Below are positions 63,903 through 64,000 of a stretch of 64,000 nt of DNA, piece by piece. Where the stretch lies: the NCBI GenBank assembly GCA_005281725.1, contig SSBO01000007.1, positions 626,402 through 690,401 of the forward strand. The letters run 5' to 3'. Each line of letters opens with the position of its first letter. The first letter of the stretch is position 1. This DNA is from Wuchereria bancrofti (lineage: Eukaryota; Nematoda; Chromadorea; Rhabditida; Onchocercidae). The position numbers and the translations under genes were made by a program. The notes under the pieces were generated by a model, which did not search any database, was not told where the DNA came from, and worked only from the letters and a program-made list of their open reading frames with translations.

Positions 63903-64000
63903 TTCATTCATTCATTCATTCATTCATTCACTCACTCATTTCATTCATTCATTCATTCATTCACTCACTCATTTCATTCATTCATTCATTCATTCATTCA
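63903..64000. repeat. ATTC array with 33-bp higher-order unit, truncated by window end
   Basis: ATTC units interrupted by ttcactcactcattt at 63927 and again at 63960, giving a 33-bp higher-order period. The array runs off the window. It is the same tetranucleotide as the GAAT array at 52288-52640 but on the opposite strand. Confidence 0.95.

Larger units (their letters stand above)
61670..64000. other. Upstream region of the AP-2 gene
   Basis: About 2.3 kb, probably including the promoter. It holds a TG microsatellite (62377-62400), a moderately G+C-richer non-coding stretch (62270-62600), a purine-rich block (62767-62999), TATG/TG repeats (63220-63312) and a terminal ATTC array. No supported exon. 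Confidence 0.5.

Overview
This window is eukaryotic, strongly A+T-rich DNA. Its protein-coding genes are split into many short exons (about 30 to 330 nt) with nematode-style splice sites: TTTCAG or TTTTAG acceptors, and a mix of GTAAGT-type and GTTAGT-type donors. The encoded proteins match conserved animal families. Gene content, long A+T-rich introns and apparent spliced-leader-type acceptors abutting or just before start codons point to a nematode, most likely a spirurid or filarial worm; the species is inference. I recognised no transposon, CRISPR array, rRNA, tRNA, bacterial insert or viral sequence.

Layout. (1) 69-5504, plus strand: the 3' two-thirds or so of an HSR-9/53BP1-type DNA damage protein (Tudor, then tandem BRCT), 5' end outside the window. 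(2) 5505-19050: about 13.5 kb without a recognisable coding gene, with strand-asymmetric composition, hairpins and short direct repeats. (3) 19051-30251, plus strand: a complete secretory-pathway Ca2+/Mn2+ ATPase (PMR1/SPCA), 21 predicted exons, the first encoding a threonine-rich extension. (4) 31813-32635, minus strand: LSM6, three exons, convergent with the ATPase gene. (5) 35388-38535, minus strand: a CDC34/UBE2R-type ubiquitin-conjugating enzyme (UBC-3), seven exons. (6) 38536-53163: mostly non-coding, with one orphan candidate terminal exon (40110-40163), a 22-bp minisatellite (45.3-45.6 kb), older degenerate repeats (50-52 kb) and a 353-nt GAAT array (52.3-52.6 kb). (7) 53164-61441, minus strand: an AP-2 (TFAP2) transcription factor gene, ten predicted coding exons, with a long glutamine tract and the full C-terminal DNA-binding and dimerisation region. 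(8) 61442-64000: AP-2 upstream region with microsatellites, a homopurine block and a terminal compound ATTC array.

The genes are unrelated housekeeping or regulatory loci (DNA repair, Golgi ion pumping, U6 snRNA and mRNA decay, ubiquitin transfer, transcription); nothing suggests an operon or a novel multi-gene system. All exon models were spliced by eye; each internal junction was checked for reading-frame continuity and for match to the remembered family sequence. The most useful leads are the AP-2 glutamine tract and its upstream stop-free frame, the partly eroded Tudor cage of HSR-9, the 22-bp minisatellite, and the miRNA-like hairpin at 13.24 kb.
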